A stretch of 64,000 bases of DNA from Actinobacteria bacterium HGW-Actinobacteria-6 (GCA_002841295.1 PHEU01000006.1:1-64000); one strand, 5' to 3'; positions 50,811-59,661 are shown, numbered from the stretch's first letter. Notes: generated by a model not told the origin, from the sequence alone. Numbers and translations are program-made.

Positions 50811-52745
50811 ATGGGCCACCGTCTCAAGTCAGCGCTCAGCGTCACGTTCGCTGCTGGAATCATGCTGTGGCTTTACCTAATGTCGAGAGACAACTACTTG
50901 TTGTTCCACAGCACGGCCGAGTTGGTTGGAATCACGGTCGCCGCCAGCGTTCTGCTCGCCGCGCGCTATTCGTTCATCAAAGAGGAGAGCGGATATCCGG
51001 AGTTTCTCGGTATAGCACTGAGTTCTGTCTCGGTCATCCTGTTCGTTCACCTTCTTGCCTACAAGGGCATGGGCGTCTTTCCTGGCAGTGATGCGAACCT
51101 CCCCACACAGCTGTGGGTCATCTCCCGGTACGTGCTTGCAGTGTCTTTGCTCGTCGCTCCGTCGTTCTCGCGTAAGCCGTCTCCGACAGTCTTGGTCTCC
51201 GGTGCATTTGCTGTCGTCACGAGTATGGCGCTGCTCTCCGTATTCGCATGGGGTTGGTTCCCGGATGCATACGTGGAGGGCGTCGGGCTGACAGGGTTCA
51301 AAGTGCTCAGCGAGTATGCGGTTGTTGGCATTTTGAGCTTGGCGGCGTTGAGGACGTATCATGAGCGCGCCGCAATCGACCCGCGTGCCCTGAGGCTTCT
51401 TCTGGCGGCCATCGGGCTGTTTGCCGCGTCGTCGCTCGCATTCACGCTGTACACGGACGTGTATGGCATCTTCAATGCGGTAGGTCACTTCGCTCAGGTG
51501 GCAGCATTCGCGATGGTCTTCGTCGCAATCGTCCAAGTGGGAATCACGTGGCCTGTGGCGCGTTTGTACCGCGAGCTACAGGAGCGTGAAGAAGGACTGC
51601 GGAAGGCGAACCACGATCTCATGCTCGTCTCTCGGTCAAAGGATGAGTTTCTGGCGAACATGAGTCATGAACTGAGGACGCCGCTCAACTCGATCATTGG
51701 CTTCTCGGAGATACTCCTGCGCGGACTACCGGGCGAACTCAACGCGGAGCAGCAGAAGCAACTTCTCATGGTCAACCAGGCCGGGCATCACCTGCTGTCC
51801 CTGGTCAATGACATATTGGATCTGGCGAGGATGGAAGCTGAGAGCAAAGTCCTTGAGCTTGCAGACTTCGACCTGAACGACGAACTTGCGCAAGTCGTGA
51901 TGATGGTGCGTCCCCTCGCCATGGATAAAGGCCTCGCTCTCGCAGTTGAGGCTGTCGAGGGCGGGCCCGTGATGCACTCCGACCCACGTGCAGTTCAGCA
52001 GATCGTGCTCAACCTGTTGTCAAACGCCATTAAGTTCACCGACGCGGGTGCGATTCATGTGTCAGTGAAGGTACGGACAGGAATGGCGATCATCGCGATC
52101 CAGGACTCCGGTTGCGGGATTGCTGCGGACGACATATCTGTATTGTTTGGTGACTTCAGCCGGACGCAGCAGGCATTTGCGAAGGAAGGTACCGGTCTTG
52201 GACTCGCAGTGAGTTCACGTCTCGCCGCACTGCTTGGTGGAGATATCGACGTGGTGAGTCAGCTGGGCGTCGGATCGACGTTCACTGTGGCGCTTCCCCT
52301 CGAGGCACCCGACTCGAGCGTGATCGCTGCGAAATCGCAAGCACACGATCTCGAGGAGTATGAGCGTACGGGACTGGCAGTCAGAGCGGGCAACGGAGCC
52401 ATACCCATCAGTTTGCCGCTGGCGCAGTCGGCGATGTTGCTGGTGAATGCTCAAACGTGTGCAATTGAGGATGCGAGCGAAGGTGCGGCCAGGCTCTACG
52501 GGTGGTCACGAAAGAGACTCATCCGCATGCGACTGTCGGATCTCGACTTTCTCGATAGCGAAACCAGGCGACGGATTGTGCGCCAGGTGATGGCTGGTCA
52601 GGTCAGCCAGCTCATCCTCAACCACAGGATGGAGTCTGGGGCGTCAGTCCGTGTGGAGGTGCTGCTGGCGCCCGTGAGCGAAGGCGGACGCTCCATGCTT
52701 CTCGCAATCATTGAACGACTACCCGAGCAAGCCGTTCCCGCCTGA
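50811..52745 (+). CDS. MASE3-domain sensor histidine kinase with C-terminal PAS domain
   Basis: A 644-aa kinase. The N-terminal eight-helix MASE3 sensor is recognised by HSTAELVGITVAASVLL, YPEFLGIALSS and HLLAYKGMGVFPG...ANLPTQLW. HisKA follows with MSHELRTPLN (phospho-His near residue 286), then HATPase with NLLSNAIKF, DSGCGI and GTGLGLAV. A PAS-like domain closes the protein (AQTCAIEDASEGAARLYGW), an unusual position after the kinase. No response regulator gene is adjacent. The signal is unknown. The gene lies between the cell-wall protein and the toxin-antitoxin operon. Confidence 0.88.
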   Translation: MGHRLKSALSVTFAAGIMLWLYLMSRDNYLLFHSTAELVGITVAASVLLAARYSFIKEESGYPEFLGIALSSVSVILFVHLLAYKGMGVFPGSDANLPTQLWVISRYVLAVSLLVAPSFSRKPSPTVLVSGAFAVVTSMALLSVFAWGWFPDAYVEGVGLTGFKVLSEYAVVGILSLAALRTYHERAAIDPRALRLLLAAIGLFAASSLAFTLYTDVYGIFNAVGHFAQVAAFAMVFVAIVQVGITWPVARLYRELQEREEGLRKANHDLMLVSRSKDEFLANMSHELRTPLNSIIGFSEILLRGLPGELNAEQQKQLLMVNQAGHHLLSLVNDILDLARMEAESKVLELADFDLNDELAQVVMMVRPLAMDKGLALAVEAVEGGPVMHSDPRAVQQIVLNLLSNAIKFTDAGAIHVSVKVRTGMAIIAIQDSGCGIAADDISVLFGDFSRTQQAFAKEGTGLGLAVSSRLAALLGGDIDVVSQLGVGSTFTVALPLEAPDSSVIAAKSQAHDLEEYERTGLAVRAGNGAIPISLPLAQSAMLLVNAQTCAIEDASEGAARLYGWSRKRLIRMRLSDLDFLDSETRRRIVRQVMAGQVSQLILNHRMESGASVRVEVLLAPVSEGGRSMLLAIIERLPEQAVPA

Positions 52746-52770
52746 GAATTCCGTGGCTGGTGTACTCGTA

Positions 52771-52800
52771 CTACACACTGATACACACTCATACACACGG
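52771..52800 (+). repeat. Three tandem 10-bp repeats, probable RHH operator
   Basis: CTACACACTG, ATACACACTC and ATACACACGG follow one another exactly, one helical turn each. They overlap the -35 region of the toxin-antitoxin promoter and lie next to a gene whose product starts with a ribbon-helix-helix domain, so they are probably its autoregulatory operator. Confidence 0.75.
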
Positions 52801-52810
52801 GTGCTATGAT
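52782..52810 (+). promoter_or_regulatory. Promoter of the HEPN/MNT operon (leaderless)
   Basis: TATGAT at 52805-52810 with TACACA at 52782-52787, spacer 17. The start codon at 52817 lies 6 bases after the -10, where transcription itself should begin, and no ribosome site is present. The mRNA is therefore predicted to be leaderless. Confidence 0.65.
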
Positions 52811-52816
52811 CGACAC

Positions 52817-53314
52817 ATGTACAACCGACTGAACATAACGCTACCCGAGGACGTTCTCGCGCGTGCCGACGCGTTCGCGAAGCGCGAGCGATACACACGC
52901 AGTGGTCTGATCGCAGCAGCGCTTGACGCGTTCCTAAGCGGCGAGACGTCGGGCGCGGAGGTCGCGCGGGAACCTGTCGCGGTGTACGCACCAGAAGCGG
53001 TCGGTCTCAACCCTGCAGTGCGCCCGCTGGTGCCCGCAATCATCGACGCATGTCGGCGGCACGACGTGGTGTATGCGGCACTTGTGGGCTCCTCAACCCA
53101 GCCGGATCCCGCGGTCACGCCACGCGACCTGGACATCCTCGTGCGGTTTGCGCCTTGCGATGAAGGGTATGCGGCCCGGTACTTCGATCTTCGCGCGGAA
53201 CTGGCGTCGCTGACGGGCAAGGAGATCGACCTTATCGAGTTTGACGCACTCCGCAATCAGCGACTGCGGGCGGAGTTCGAGCGCACCAAGGTGGTGCTCT
53301 ATGAGGTCGCATGA
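52817..53314 (+). CDS. RHH-MNT fusion antitoxin (MntA-like nucleotidyltransferase)
   Basis: A 165-aa protein joining an N-terminal ribbon-helix-helix DNA-binding domain (MYNRLNITLPEDVLARADAF... YTRSGLIAAALDAFL, residues 1-43) to a minimal nucleotidyltransferase domain (about 75-165). The latter has ALVGSSTQPDP and PRDLDILVRF, a GS-x11-DxD active site. In HepT/MntA systems MntA neutralises the HEPN RNase by adding AMP to a tyrosine. The fused RHH domain would add self-repression. It overlaps the HEPN gene by 14 bases. Confidence 0.82.
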   Translation: MYNRLNITLPEDVLARADAFAKRERYTRSGLIAAALDAFLSGETSGAEVAREPVAVYAPEAVGLNPAVRPLVPAIIDACRRHDVVYAALVGSSTQPDPAVTPRDLDILVRFAPCDEGYAARYFDLRAELASLTGKEIDLIEFDALRNQRLRAEFERTKVVLYEVA

Positions 53315-53654
53315 TCCATTGATCCCACTTGAAGACGCCCTCACAGCAGGTTCGGCGGTCGTTCGGTTTCTTGGGAGTCGATCGCTCGCCGACTACGAGG
53401 GAGACCCGATGCTCAGGTCGGCGGTTGAACGCCAGCTCATGATCGTGGGCGAGGCCCTGAACCGAACACTTCGCGCGGCGCCAGAGCTTGTCAATCGGAT
53501 TCCGGAGGCTCCCGAGGCAATAGGATTCCGCAAATTGCTCGCGCACGGATACGACGAGGTCGTCGATCGCCTGGTGTTCAACCTGGCGCACGAGAGGCTG
53601 CCCCTCTTGATTGATCGCGTGCGCGCGATCCTGGACGAAAGCGACAAGACATGA
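53301..53654 (+). CDS. hepT: HEPN-domain toxin (HepT/DUF86 family)
   Basis: A 117-aa all-helical protein with the HEPN RNase motif RKLLAHGY near residue 78 (R-x4-H-x-Y), where Tyr is the expected AMPylation target of the MNT partner. The N-terminal part includes ERQLMIVGEALNR. It is expected to cleave RNA when released from its partner. The ATG overlaps the antitoxin gene, and the stop overlaps glmL (ATGA). Confidence 0.85.
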   Translation: MRSHDPLIPLEDALTAGSAVVRFLGSRSLADYEGDPMLRSAVERQLMIVGEALNRTLRAAPELVNRIPEAPEAIGFRKLLAHGYDEVVDRLVFNLAHERLPLLIDRVRAILDESDKT

Positions 53655-55000
53655 GTGCTTCCCGCCGCGTAGATGCCCTCATCGTTGAGATTGGCTCGAC
53701 GACCACTGTCGCGACCGCATTCGATGGTCTCGCCGGCTGGCCGGAGACGACGCCGACGCTTCTCGGCCAGGGGTTCGCGCCCACGAGCGTGGCTGATGGC
53801 GACGTCGGCATCGGGCTCGATGCCGCGCGCGCGATGCTCGAGTCCAAGCTCGGGCCGCTCGCGCCGGACGTGACGCTTGCGACCTCTTCGGCAGCGGGCG
53901 GTCTGCGCATGACGGTTCACGGGCTCACGCAGAAGATGACGGCGATGGCCGCGCGCGAGGCGGCGCTTGGCGCCGGTGCGGTCGTGAAGTACCAGACGGC
54001 CGGACGGCTGCGTGACCACGACCTGCGCGAGATCGAAGTGGTGCAGCCGAACCTCGTGCTGCTCGCCGGCGGCGTCGAAGGCGGCGACACCGACGTCATC
54101 CTGCACAACGCCGGACGGCTCACAGAACTCTCGGTGCGCCCGATCGTCGTCTACGCTGGCAACTCCGTGGTGGCCGAGGAAGCGCGCGGCATCTTGGAGC
54201 CCGCCGGCTTCCGCGTGATGGTGACCGCGAACGTCTACCCCGGCATCGATGAGCTCGACATCATCCCGGCACGCCACGTCATCCATGACGCGTTCGAGGA
54301 GCACATCACGCGCGCGCCCGGCATGGAGCGCATCGGTGGATTCGTGACCGGTCGCATCCTCCCCACACCCGGTGCCGTGCTCATCGCCGCCGAGCTGCTT
54401 GCCGAGGAGGAAGGTGACCTGGTCGTCGTCGATGTTGGCGGCGCCACAACCGATGTCCACTCGGTCACCGATGGCACTCCCGAGATGTCGGCGATCGCCA
54501 CGGATCCGCAACCGCATGCCAAGCGCACGGTGGAAGGCGATTTGGGGACGTTTGTGAGCGCCGAGCACGTAGCCGCGCTGCTCCCTGCGGCCGAGCGACC
54601 CGTAGCGCTCCCGCCTGCGGTACCGAGCACGCCTGATGAGATAGCCGCCGCCTCGCTGCTTGCGCGCACCGCAGCTGTCACTGGCATGCACCGCCACGCA
54701 GGCGGGCTCACACACCTGTACACGCCAAGCGGCCGCAAGACGGTCGCGCGCGGGCGTGACCTTACCGCGTGCAGGCTGGTGATCGGCACCGGCGGCGCGC
54801 TGACGCGACTTCCAGACGGTGAGGGGATGCTTCGCGCTGCGATCGCCGAGAATGCCGAGCGGCTTCTACCGCCGACCGATGCGCGCATCGCGCTCGATCG
54901 CGACTACGCGCTTGCGGCCTGCGGAGCGCTTTCGACGTACTTCCCGGCCGGGGCGGTCGTTGCGCTGATGAGGGCGAGTATCGGTCCGAGGTCCGGCTGA
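53651..55000 (+). CDS. glmL: GlmL/MutL-family protein, partner of B12 mutases
   Basis: A 449-aa protein of the ASKHA ATPase superfamily: DALIVEIGSTTTVATAFD (phosphate 1), VVDVGGATTDVHSV (phosphate 2, near 262) and VIGTGGALTRL (near 376). GlmL/MutL proteins accompany glutamate mutase and ornithine 4,5-aminomutase and are thought to reactivate or chaperone the B12 enzyme. Here it is 13 kb from oraE, and its ATG overlaps the toxin gene stop, so it would be translated with the toxin-antitoxin message. The 3' end overlaps a convergent gene by 97 bases. Confidence 0.88.
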   Translation: MSASRRVDALIVEIGSTTTVATAFDGLAGWPETTPTLLGQGFAPTSVADGDVGIGLDAARAMLESKLGPLAPDVTLATSSAAGGLRMTVHGLTQKMTAMAAREAALGAGAVVKYQTAGRLRDHDLREIEVVQPNLVLLAGGVEGGDTDVILHNAGRLTELSVRPIVVYAGNSVVAEEARGILEPAGFRVMVTANVYPGIDELDIIPARHVIHDAFEEHITRAPGMERIGGFVTGRILPTPGAVLIAAELLAEEEGDLVVVDVGGATTDVHSVTDGTPEMSAIATDPQPHAKRTVEGDLGTFVSAEHVAALLPAAERPVALPPAVPSTPDEIAAASLLARTAAVTGMHRHAGGLTHLYTPSGRKTVARGRDLTACRLVIGTGGALTRLPDGEGMLRAAIAENAERLLPPTDARIALDRDYALAACGALSTYFPAGAVVALMRASIGPRSG

Positions 55001-55443
55001 GCAACGTCCGAGACGGCTTGAGTCATCTCGGCGACCTTGGCGGTGACTGCGCCGGTGAACCGGACGCACTGCTCGAGGCGGCAAGGGCTACTCCAGTCGG
55101 ATCCCCGCACGAGCGCGCGGCAGGAGGTGGTGCCGTTCTCGGCAACAAACCAGTCGCGCAGCTCCTTGGATTTAGTGAGTACCAGGGGAGCGGAGCCGAA
55201 AGCCGCGGAGCGACCGTAGACCAGGCCCAGCATCATGACGCCACCGGCAAGCGCACCGCACGTGCAGCCGTCTTGGTCGAGGCCGCCCATTCCCACAGCG
55301 AAGCCGGAGGCCATCTTGAGCGCATCTGCCGAGAGGGGAGCGCCGAGCGCGCGGTTTATCGTATGAACGACAGCCTCGGAGCAATCCAGCGCTTTGGAGC
55401 GGTAGAGCTGCTCTGCTTCGGCTCTCAGTGCTCCTGCGTTCAT
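54904..55443 (-). CDS. C_GCAxxG_C_C family protein
   Basis: A 179-aa protein named after its cysteine pattern: LDCSEAVV, DGCTCGALAGG, a Cys in TTSCRAL, and CRLEQCVRFTG. The family is probably redox-active or metal-binding and has no proven function; members often occur near molybdenum/tungsten or thiol metabolism genes. ATG 55443 follows GAGGAG. The last 32 or so codons overlap the end of glmL on the other strand, so the C-terminal tail is longer than usual for the family. Confidence 0.8.
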   Translation of the reverse strand: MNAGALRAEAEQLYRSKALDCSEAVVHTINRALGAPLSADALKMASGFAVGMGGLDQDGCTCGALAGGVMMLGLVYGRSAAFGSAPLVLTKSKELRDWFVAENGTTSCRALVRGSDWSSPCRLEQCVRFTGAVTAKVAEMTQAVSDVAQPDLGPILALISATTAPAGKYVESAPQAASA

Positions 55444-55512
55444 CTTCGCTCCTCGCGCGCGCGGTATAAGCATGACCTATAGCAATATAGTAGCAGGACT
55501 TATATAACAAGC

Positions 55513-55541
55513 AAGGGCGCCCCGCTCGGCGGGACGCCCTT
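55513..55541 (-). terminator. Terminator downstream of the RND gene
   Basis: Stem of 13 positions (AAGGGCGCCCCGC with GCGGGACGCCCTT, one mismatch) around TCG, followed on the minus strand by TTGCTTGTTATATAAG. It lies 20 bases after the RND stop. The AT-rich stretch 55444-55512 next to it is the promoter region of the C_GCAxxG_C_C gene. Confidence 0.7.
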
Positions 55542-55561
55542 TGGTCTTGCGTGGGTTGGTG

Positions 55562-58500
55562 CTATGCCGCAGCCTCCGCGTCCTGGTCGTTGCCCGCCAG
55601 GCGCAGGATCCGCTCCTTCAGAGACTCGAGCAGGTCGTAGACGACCGGAACAACGATGAGCGTGAGCGCTGTCGAGGTGGTGAGCCCGCCGACCACGATG
55701 ATCGCGAGTGACTGCGATGACATCGCACCGCTGGCCATGCCGCTGGCCATCGGAATCAGCGCCATGATGGTGGTGAGCGCCGTCATGAGAATCGGACGCA
55801 TTCTGTTGGTCCCGGCGTCGAGCAGTGCATCGTGTCGGGAGAGCCCCTCGGCAAGCTTCTGGTTCACCCGCTCGATGAACATGATGGCGTTCGTGGTGAC
55901 AAGTCCGATGAGCATCAGCGCACCGATCATCGCCGGCATGTCCAGCGGCAGGCCGGTCACGAAGAGTCCGACGATGCCACCGATGATGGCAAGCGGGAGC
56001 GAGAACATGATTGCCAGCGGAGCGATTGCCTCGCCGAAGGTCAGCACCATGACGAGATACACTGCCGCGATCGCGATGAGCATGGCGATCCCCAGTTGCT
56101 TGAAGCTCTCGTTCATCATGCTCGCGATACCTTCGGACTCGACCTCGACGCCTGTCGGTAGGTCGAGATCCGCCACGATGTTATCCACGGCGGTGACAAC
56201 CGTGCTGGTGTCGCGAACGGTGACCGCCGCCGAGACGGACGCGTACTGACGCTCGTCTCTGGTGAGGACCGACACAGGCGTCTCGATAGCTTCGACCTTC
56301 GCGATATCGCCGATGCGGACTTCGTCGCCAAGCGGCGTCTTCAGCGTGTGGTTCGCGATCGTCTTGGCCGAGGAGACATCTCCCAGGTGCGTGATATAGC
56401 GAAGCTCGGTTTCGCGTCCGTCCATCTCGATGAAGCCAGCGCTTTGCTCGGCAACGTAGCCGCGAACCATCCCGGCGACCATCGCAGCATTCAATCCGAC
56501 CTCGGCGGCCTTCACCTGGTCGACATCGACGGTGATCTGGGGACGCGTCTCGCTCAGGTTGCTCGATACGTTCTGGAGACCTTCAACGCCTTCGATCGCG
56601 TTCTCGATCTGCTCGGCTGCGGTGGCGATGGACTCCATCGTGGGGCCGGTGACGACGAGGTCGACCGAGTTGGCCGAGCCACCCATCGAGGAGATCTCAC
56701 CTACCTTCACCTCTACGCCTTCTACCGCCAGCGGGTCGGCGATAGCGTGCATGCGCTTGCCAGCGTCCTCCATGTTGGTGTCGGGATCGAATCCGACGAA
56801 CGCCGTGCCGCGGTTGCCGCTGATGACGCCTCCGCCCGCCATATTGAACCCGCCGGAAGTGCTGACCGATGTCGTGTAGAACGTGACATCTTCATCCTTC
56901 GCAAGACCGGCTTCGATCGTCTTGAGTGCTGTGTCCACATCATTTGCGTTGTACCCGGCCGGATACTCCAGATCGATCTTGATGTACGGTTCTGACATCG
57001 AGCTCATAAAGCCCGTGCCGATGACCGGCACCAGTGCGAGTGCGCCAGCCAGTAGCAGCGCGGCTCCGGCCATCACAGCACCCTTGTGACCAAGCGCCCA
57101 CTCAAGCGTCTTGCGATACGCCTTGCCGCTGCGGGTGTTGCCCTCATCGCGCGCCGGGACTTTCGAGTCCAACAGCGACCATTTCGCCAGCAGCGGTACG
57201 ACCGTGACCGAGACCAGCAGCGATGCCGCGAGCGCAACGGCGACCGTCAGAGCAAACGGCGTGAAGATCTTGCCGACGATGCCCTCGACGAGCGCCATCG
57301 GTGCGAAGACCGCCATGGTCGTGATGGTAGACGAGGTGATCGCGCCGGATACCTCGGCCGTGGCGGCACGGATCATCTCAGGGGTGCGCTCGGCGCCTGC
57401 CTGGATGTGGTTGAAGATGTTCTCGATGACGACGATCGAGTCGTCGACCACGCGCCCGATGGCCACCGTGAGACCACCAAGCGTCATGATGTTCATCGTC
57501 ACGCCGACGGCTTTCATGGCCAGCAGCGCGATGATCACCGACAGCGGAATCGATACGGCCGAGATGATCGTTGCGCGCCAGTTGCGCAGGAACAGCAGGA
57601 TGATCATGAAGGCGAACAGCGCGCCGAGCAGCCCCTCTCGGATCATGTCGGAAACGGAGTCCTCGATGATGACCGAGCCGTCGTAGGTGTAGTTGACCTC
57701 GGCGTCTGCGGGAAGCTGGCTGCGGACGCTCTCGAGTGCTTCGCGCACACCTTCTGCGGTGTCCACGGTGTTGGCTTCCTGCGTCTTGACGATGTCGAAT
57801 AGCACGGCGGTCTTGCCCGCGGCGCGGCTGAGCGAGGAGCTCGAGCCGTCGTCGTAGCTGATGTCGGCAAGTTCACCGAGCGACACAAGCTCGATGGTCG
57901 GCTCGGCCATCTCCATGTCGCCGGGCGCCGATGGCACCGAGCCCGACGGTGCCGACATGTTCGGTACGCTTGCGGGCGCCGATGGCGTGCTCCCTGCCGA
58001 GGACTGCAACGCCGACAGCTGCGCCTTGATGCCGTCGACAGCGGCGGTCAGACCCGGAATCGCCTGTCCCTCGAGCGCTGCGACGGTCGCCTCGGCACCC
58101 ATGTACTCGGGAGTCATCGTGGTGCCTGCGCTCTCGAGGTCGCGCATCAGCGACTTCGCAGCGGTGACCTGTATCTTCGCGTCGAGCAGCTGAGCCTGCA
58201 CGTCCTGCAAGGCCGCGACCAGGCCCGACTGCATGCCGAGCCCCTCCGCCATCTCGCCCATGCCTGTCCCAATGCTGCCGACAGCACCGCCGAGCTGACC
58301 CACGGCTCCGCCAAGCTGACCGACCGCTCCGCCGAGAGCACCCATGCCCTCGCCCATCTGCTGGAACGCGTTAGCGTACATCTCGTTGACGTTCGGGTAG
58401 ACCGCGATTTGCAGATCCTCAAGATCTTCGATGCTCGTGATGCTCCCGCTTACCCGAATCGGGTTGTCCACCGAGTCGATCTCAACAGAGCCGATCGGGA

Positions 58501-59134
58501 ACGAGAGGTTGGTAGCCTGCAGCTGCTGGACGACGGTGCTTTCGGTGAGCCCATTGTCCTGCAGCGCCTTGCTCTTGAACTTGATGATCACGGCCTCGGC
58601 GGTCTCGGCGCTGCTGTTGACCTCGCCGACGCCGTCAACGGACTTAAGCGCGGGAATCACGACGTCGCGAACTGCGGCCTGCAGCTCCTCGGGGGAGTCG
58701 CCGCCGGATACCGCGAACTTGAGAATCGGCTGCGAGCCCATGCTCACGCGCCTGGTCGTGGATTCCATCACGTTATCTGGAAGGTCCAGCGCTTTCAGCG
58801 CTTCGTTGATAGCACTCTCAGCTTCATCCATGTCGGATGAGTAGCTGAACTCGGCCACCACCACAGAGACGGAGTCGCTTGATGTGGACTGCACGGTGTT
58901 CAGCCCGTCGATCTGCTTGATCGCTTGCTCGATCGGCTGCGTGACTTTGTCGTGGACGTCAGCAGGAGCCGCGCCGGGATACGGAGTCACGATCGCCACG
59001 ATCGGGATCGAGATGTCGGGCATCGTCTCCTTCTTCAGCTGGCTAGCCGAGTAGAGTCCACCTACAACGACCATGATGGCCGCCATGATGATGACGGCGG
59101 CGTTCTTCAAGCTGAAGCGAGTGAGGAGATCCAT
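55562..59134 (-). CDS. RND-family efflux transporter with a 160-residue hydrophilic insert
   Basis: An 1190-aa RND transporter: helix 1 (residues 8-28), porter domain, helices 2-6, a second porter domain and helices 7-12. The RND motif VAIGRVVDDSIVVIENIF lies near residue 560, including the proton-relay Asp pair. Standard HAE-type proteins have 1020-1050 residues; the excess lies at about 249-411 in the first porter region. It begins with three 7-residue repeats (GGAVGQL, GGAVGQL, GGAVGSI, residues 269-289), then a helical stretch and a Pro/Ser/Ala linker. No membrane-fusion or outer-membrane protein is adjacent. It is preceded by its likely MarR regulator. Confidence 0.9.
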   Translation of the reverse strand: MDLLTRFSLKNAAVIIMAAIMVVVGGLYSASQLKKETMPDISIPIVAIVTPYPGAAPADVHDKVTQPIEQAIKQIDGLNTVQSTSSDSVSVVVAEFSYSSDMDEAESAINEALKALDLPDNVMESTTRRVSMGSQPILKFAVSGGDSPEELQAAVRDVVIPALKSVDGVGEVNSSAETAEAVIIKFKSKALQDNGLTESTVVQQLQATNLSFPIGSVEIDSVDNPIRVSGSITSIEDLEDLQIAVYPNVNEMYANAFQQMGEGMGALGGAVGQLGGAVGQLGGAVGSIGTGMGEMAEGLGMQSGLVAALQDVQAQLLDAKIQVTAAKSLMRDLESAGTTMTPEYMGAEATVAALEGQAIPGLTAAVDGIKAQLSALQSSAGSTPSAPASVPNMSAPSGSVPSAPGDMEMAEPTIELVSLGELADISYDDGSSSSLSRAAGKTAVLFDIVKTQEANTVDTAEGVREALESVRSQLPADAEVNYTYDGSVIIEDSVSDMIREGLLGALFAFMIILLFLRNWRATIISAVSIPLSVIIALLAMKAVGVTMNIMTLGGLTVAIGRVVDDSIVVIENIFNHIQAGAERTPEMIRAATAEVSGAITSSTITTMAVFAPMALVEGIVGKIFTPFALTVAVALAASLLVSVTVVPLLAKWSLLDSKVPARDEGNTRSGKAYRKTLEWALGHKGAVMAGAALLLAGALALVPVIGTGFMSSMSEPYIKIDLEYPAGYNANDVDTALKTIEAGLAKDEDVTFYTTSVSTSGGFNMAGGGVISGNRGTAFVGFDPDTNMEDAGKRMHAIADPLAVEGVEVKVGEISSMGGSANSVDLVVTGPTMESIATAAEQIENAIEGVEGLQNVSSNLSETRPQITVDVDQVKAAEVGLNAAMVAGMVRGYVAEQSAGFIEMDGRETELRYITHLGDVSSAKTIANHTLKTPLGDEVRIGDIAKVEAIETPVSVLTRDERQYASVSAAVTVRDTSTVVTAVDNIVADLDLPTGVEVESEGIASMMNESFKQLGIAMLIAIAAVYLVMVLTFGEAIAPLAIMFSLPLAIIGGIVGLFVTGLPLDMPAMIGALMLIGLVTTNAIMFIERVNQKLAEGLSRHDALLDAGTNRMRPILMTALTTIMALIPMASGMASGAMSSQSLAIIVVGGLTTSTALTLIVVPVVYDLLESLKERILRLAGNDQDAEAAA

Positions 59135-59184
59135 GTGGTTCCTTTCGGTGAGCGCGTGATTGCGTTGCAGTGATCCGAGAGAGG

Positions 59185-59661
59185 CTAGCCGCTTTCGGTC
59201 ACCATCGTTTCGATGAGGGTGGTCATGACGCGCGCGAGCACGCGAAGATCTTCGGGCGGCAGTGTAGCGGTGTACCGGCGCATCGCTTCCCGGCGCTCTT
59301 GCTCTGCCTCATCGAGGCGCGCGAGTCCCTTGTCGCTGAGGGTGACGTGAACGACCCTGCGGTCGGACGCATCGTGCTCGCGCGAGACGAACCCACGCTC
59401 CTCAAGCGTCTGAAGCGCCATAGAGACCGCCGAGTTCTTCATCCCACACGACTCCGCGACGTCCGAGGCGCGCATCGAGCCAACGTCGCGCAGAGTGCGC
59501 AGAAGAAGATAGTGCGGCAGCGCGAGATCCGTGGAACTCGAGCCCAGGCCGTAGCGCCCATTCATCATGCGGGCCATCAGGATGGCCCCGGCACCGATCT
59601 CATCGAGAAGGGTGTCAGACTCAGAGCGCGTGCTATCAGTTTCATGTGATGAATTATTCAT
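59185..59661 (-). CDS. MarR-family transcriptional regulator
   Basis: A 158-aa winged-helix repressor: YLLLRTLRDVGSMRASDVAESCGMKNSAVSMALQTLEERG as recognition region (seen in two parts), wing SREHDASDRRVVHV. It ends 50 bases before the RND gene on the same strand and probably controls it and itself. ATG 59661 is chosen because the promoter's -10 lies only 7 bases before it. No ribosome site is present, so the message is predicted to be leaderless. Confidence 0.85.
   Translation of the reverse strand: MNNSSHETDSTRSESDTLLDEIGAGAILMARMMNGRYGLGSSSTDLALPHYLLLRTLRDVGSMRASDVAESCGMKNSAVSMALQTLEERGFVSREHDASDRRVVHVTLSDKGLARLDEAEQERREAMRRYTATLPPEDLRVLARVMTTLIETMVTESG

Noticed and set aside
52771-52800. 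CRISPR-like repeats
   Set aside because: Only three contiguous 10-bp units without spacers; better explained as a promoter operator. No CRISPR array was seen in the window.
53393-54715. 440-codon minus-strand frame opposite glmL
   Set aside because: Shadow of glmL with Arg/His/Gly-rich composition.
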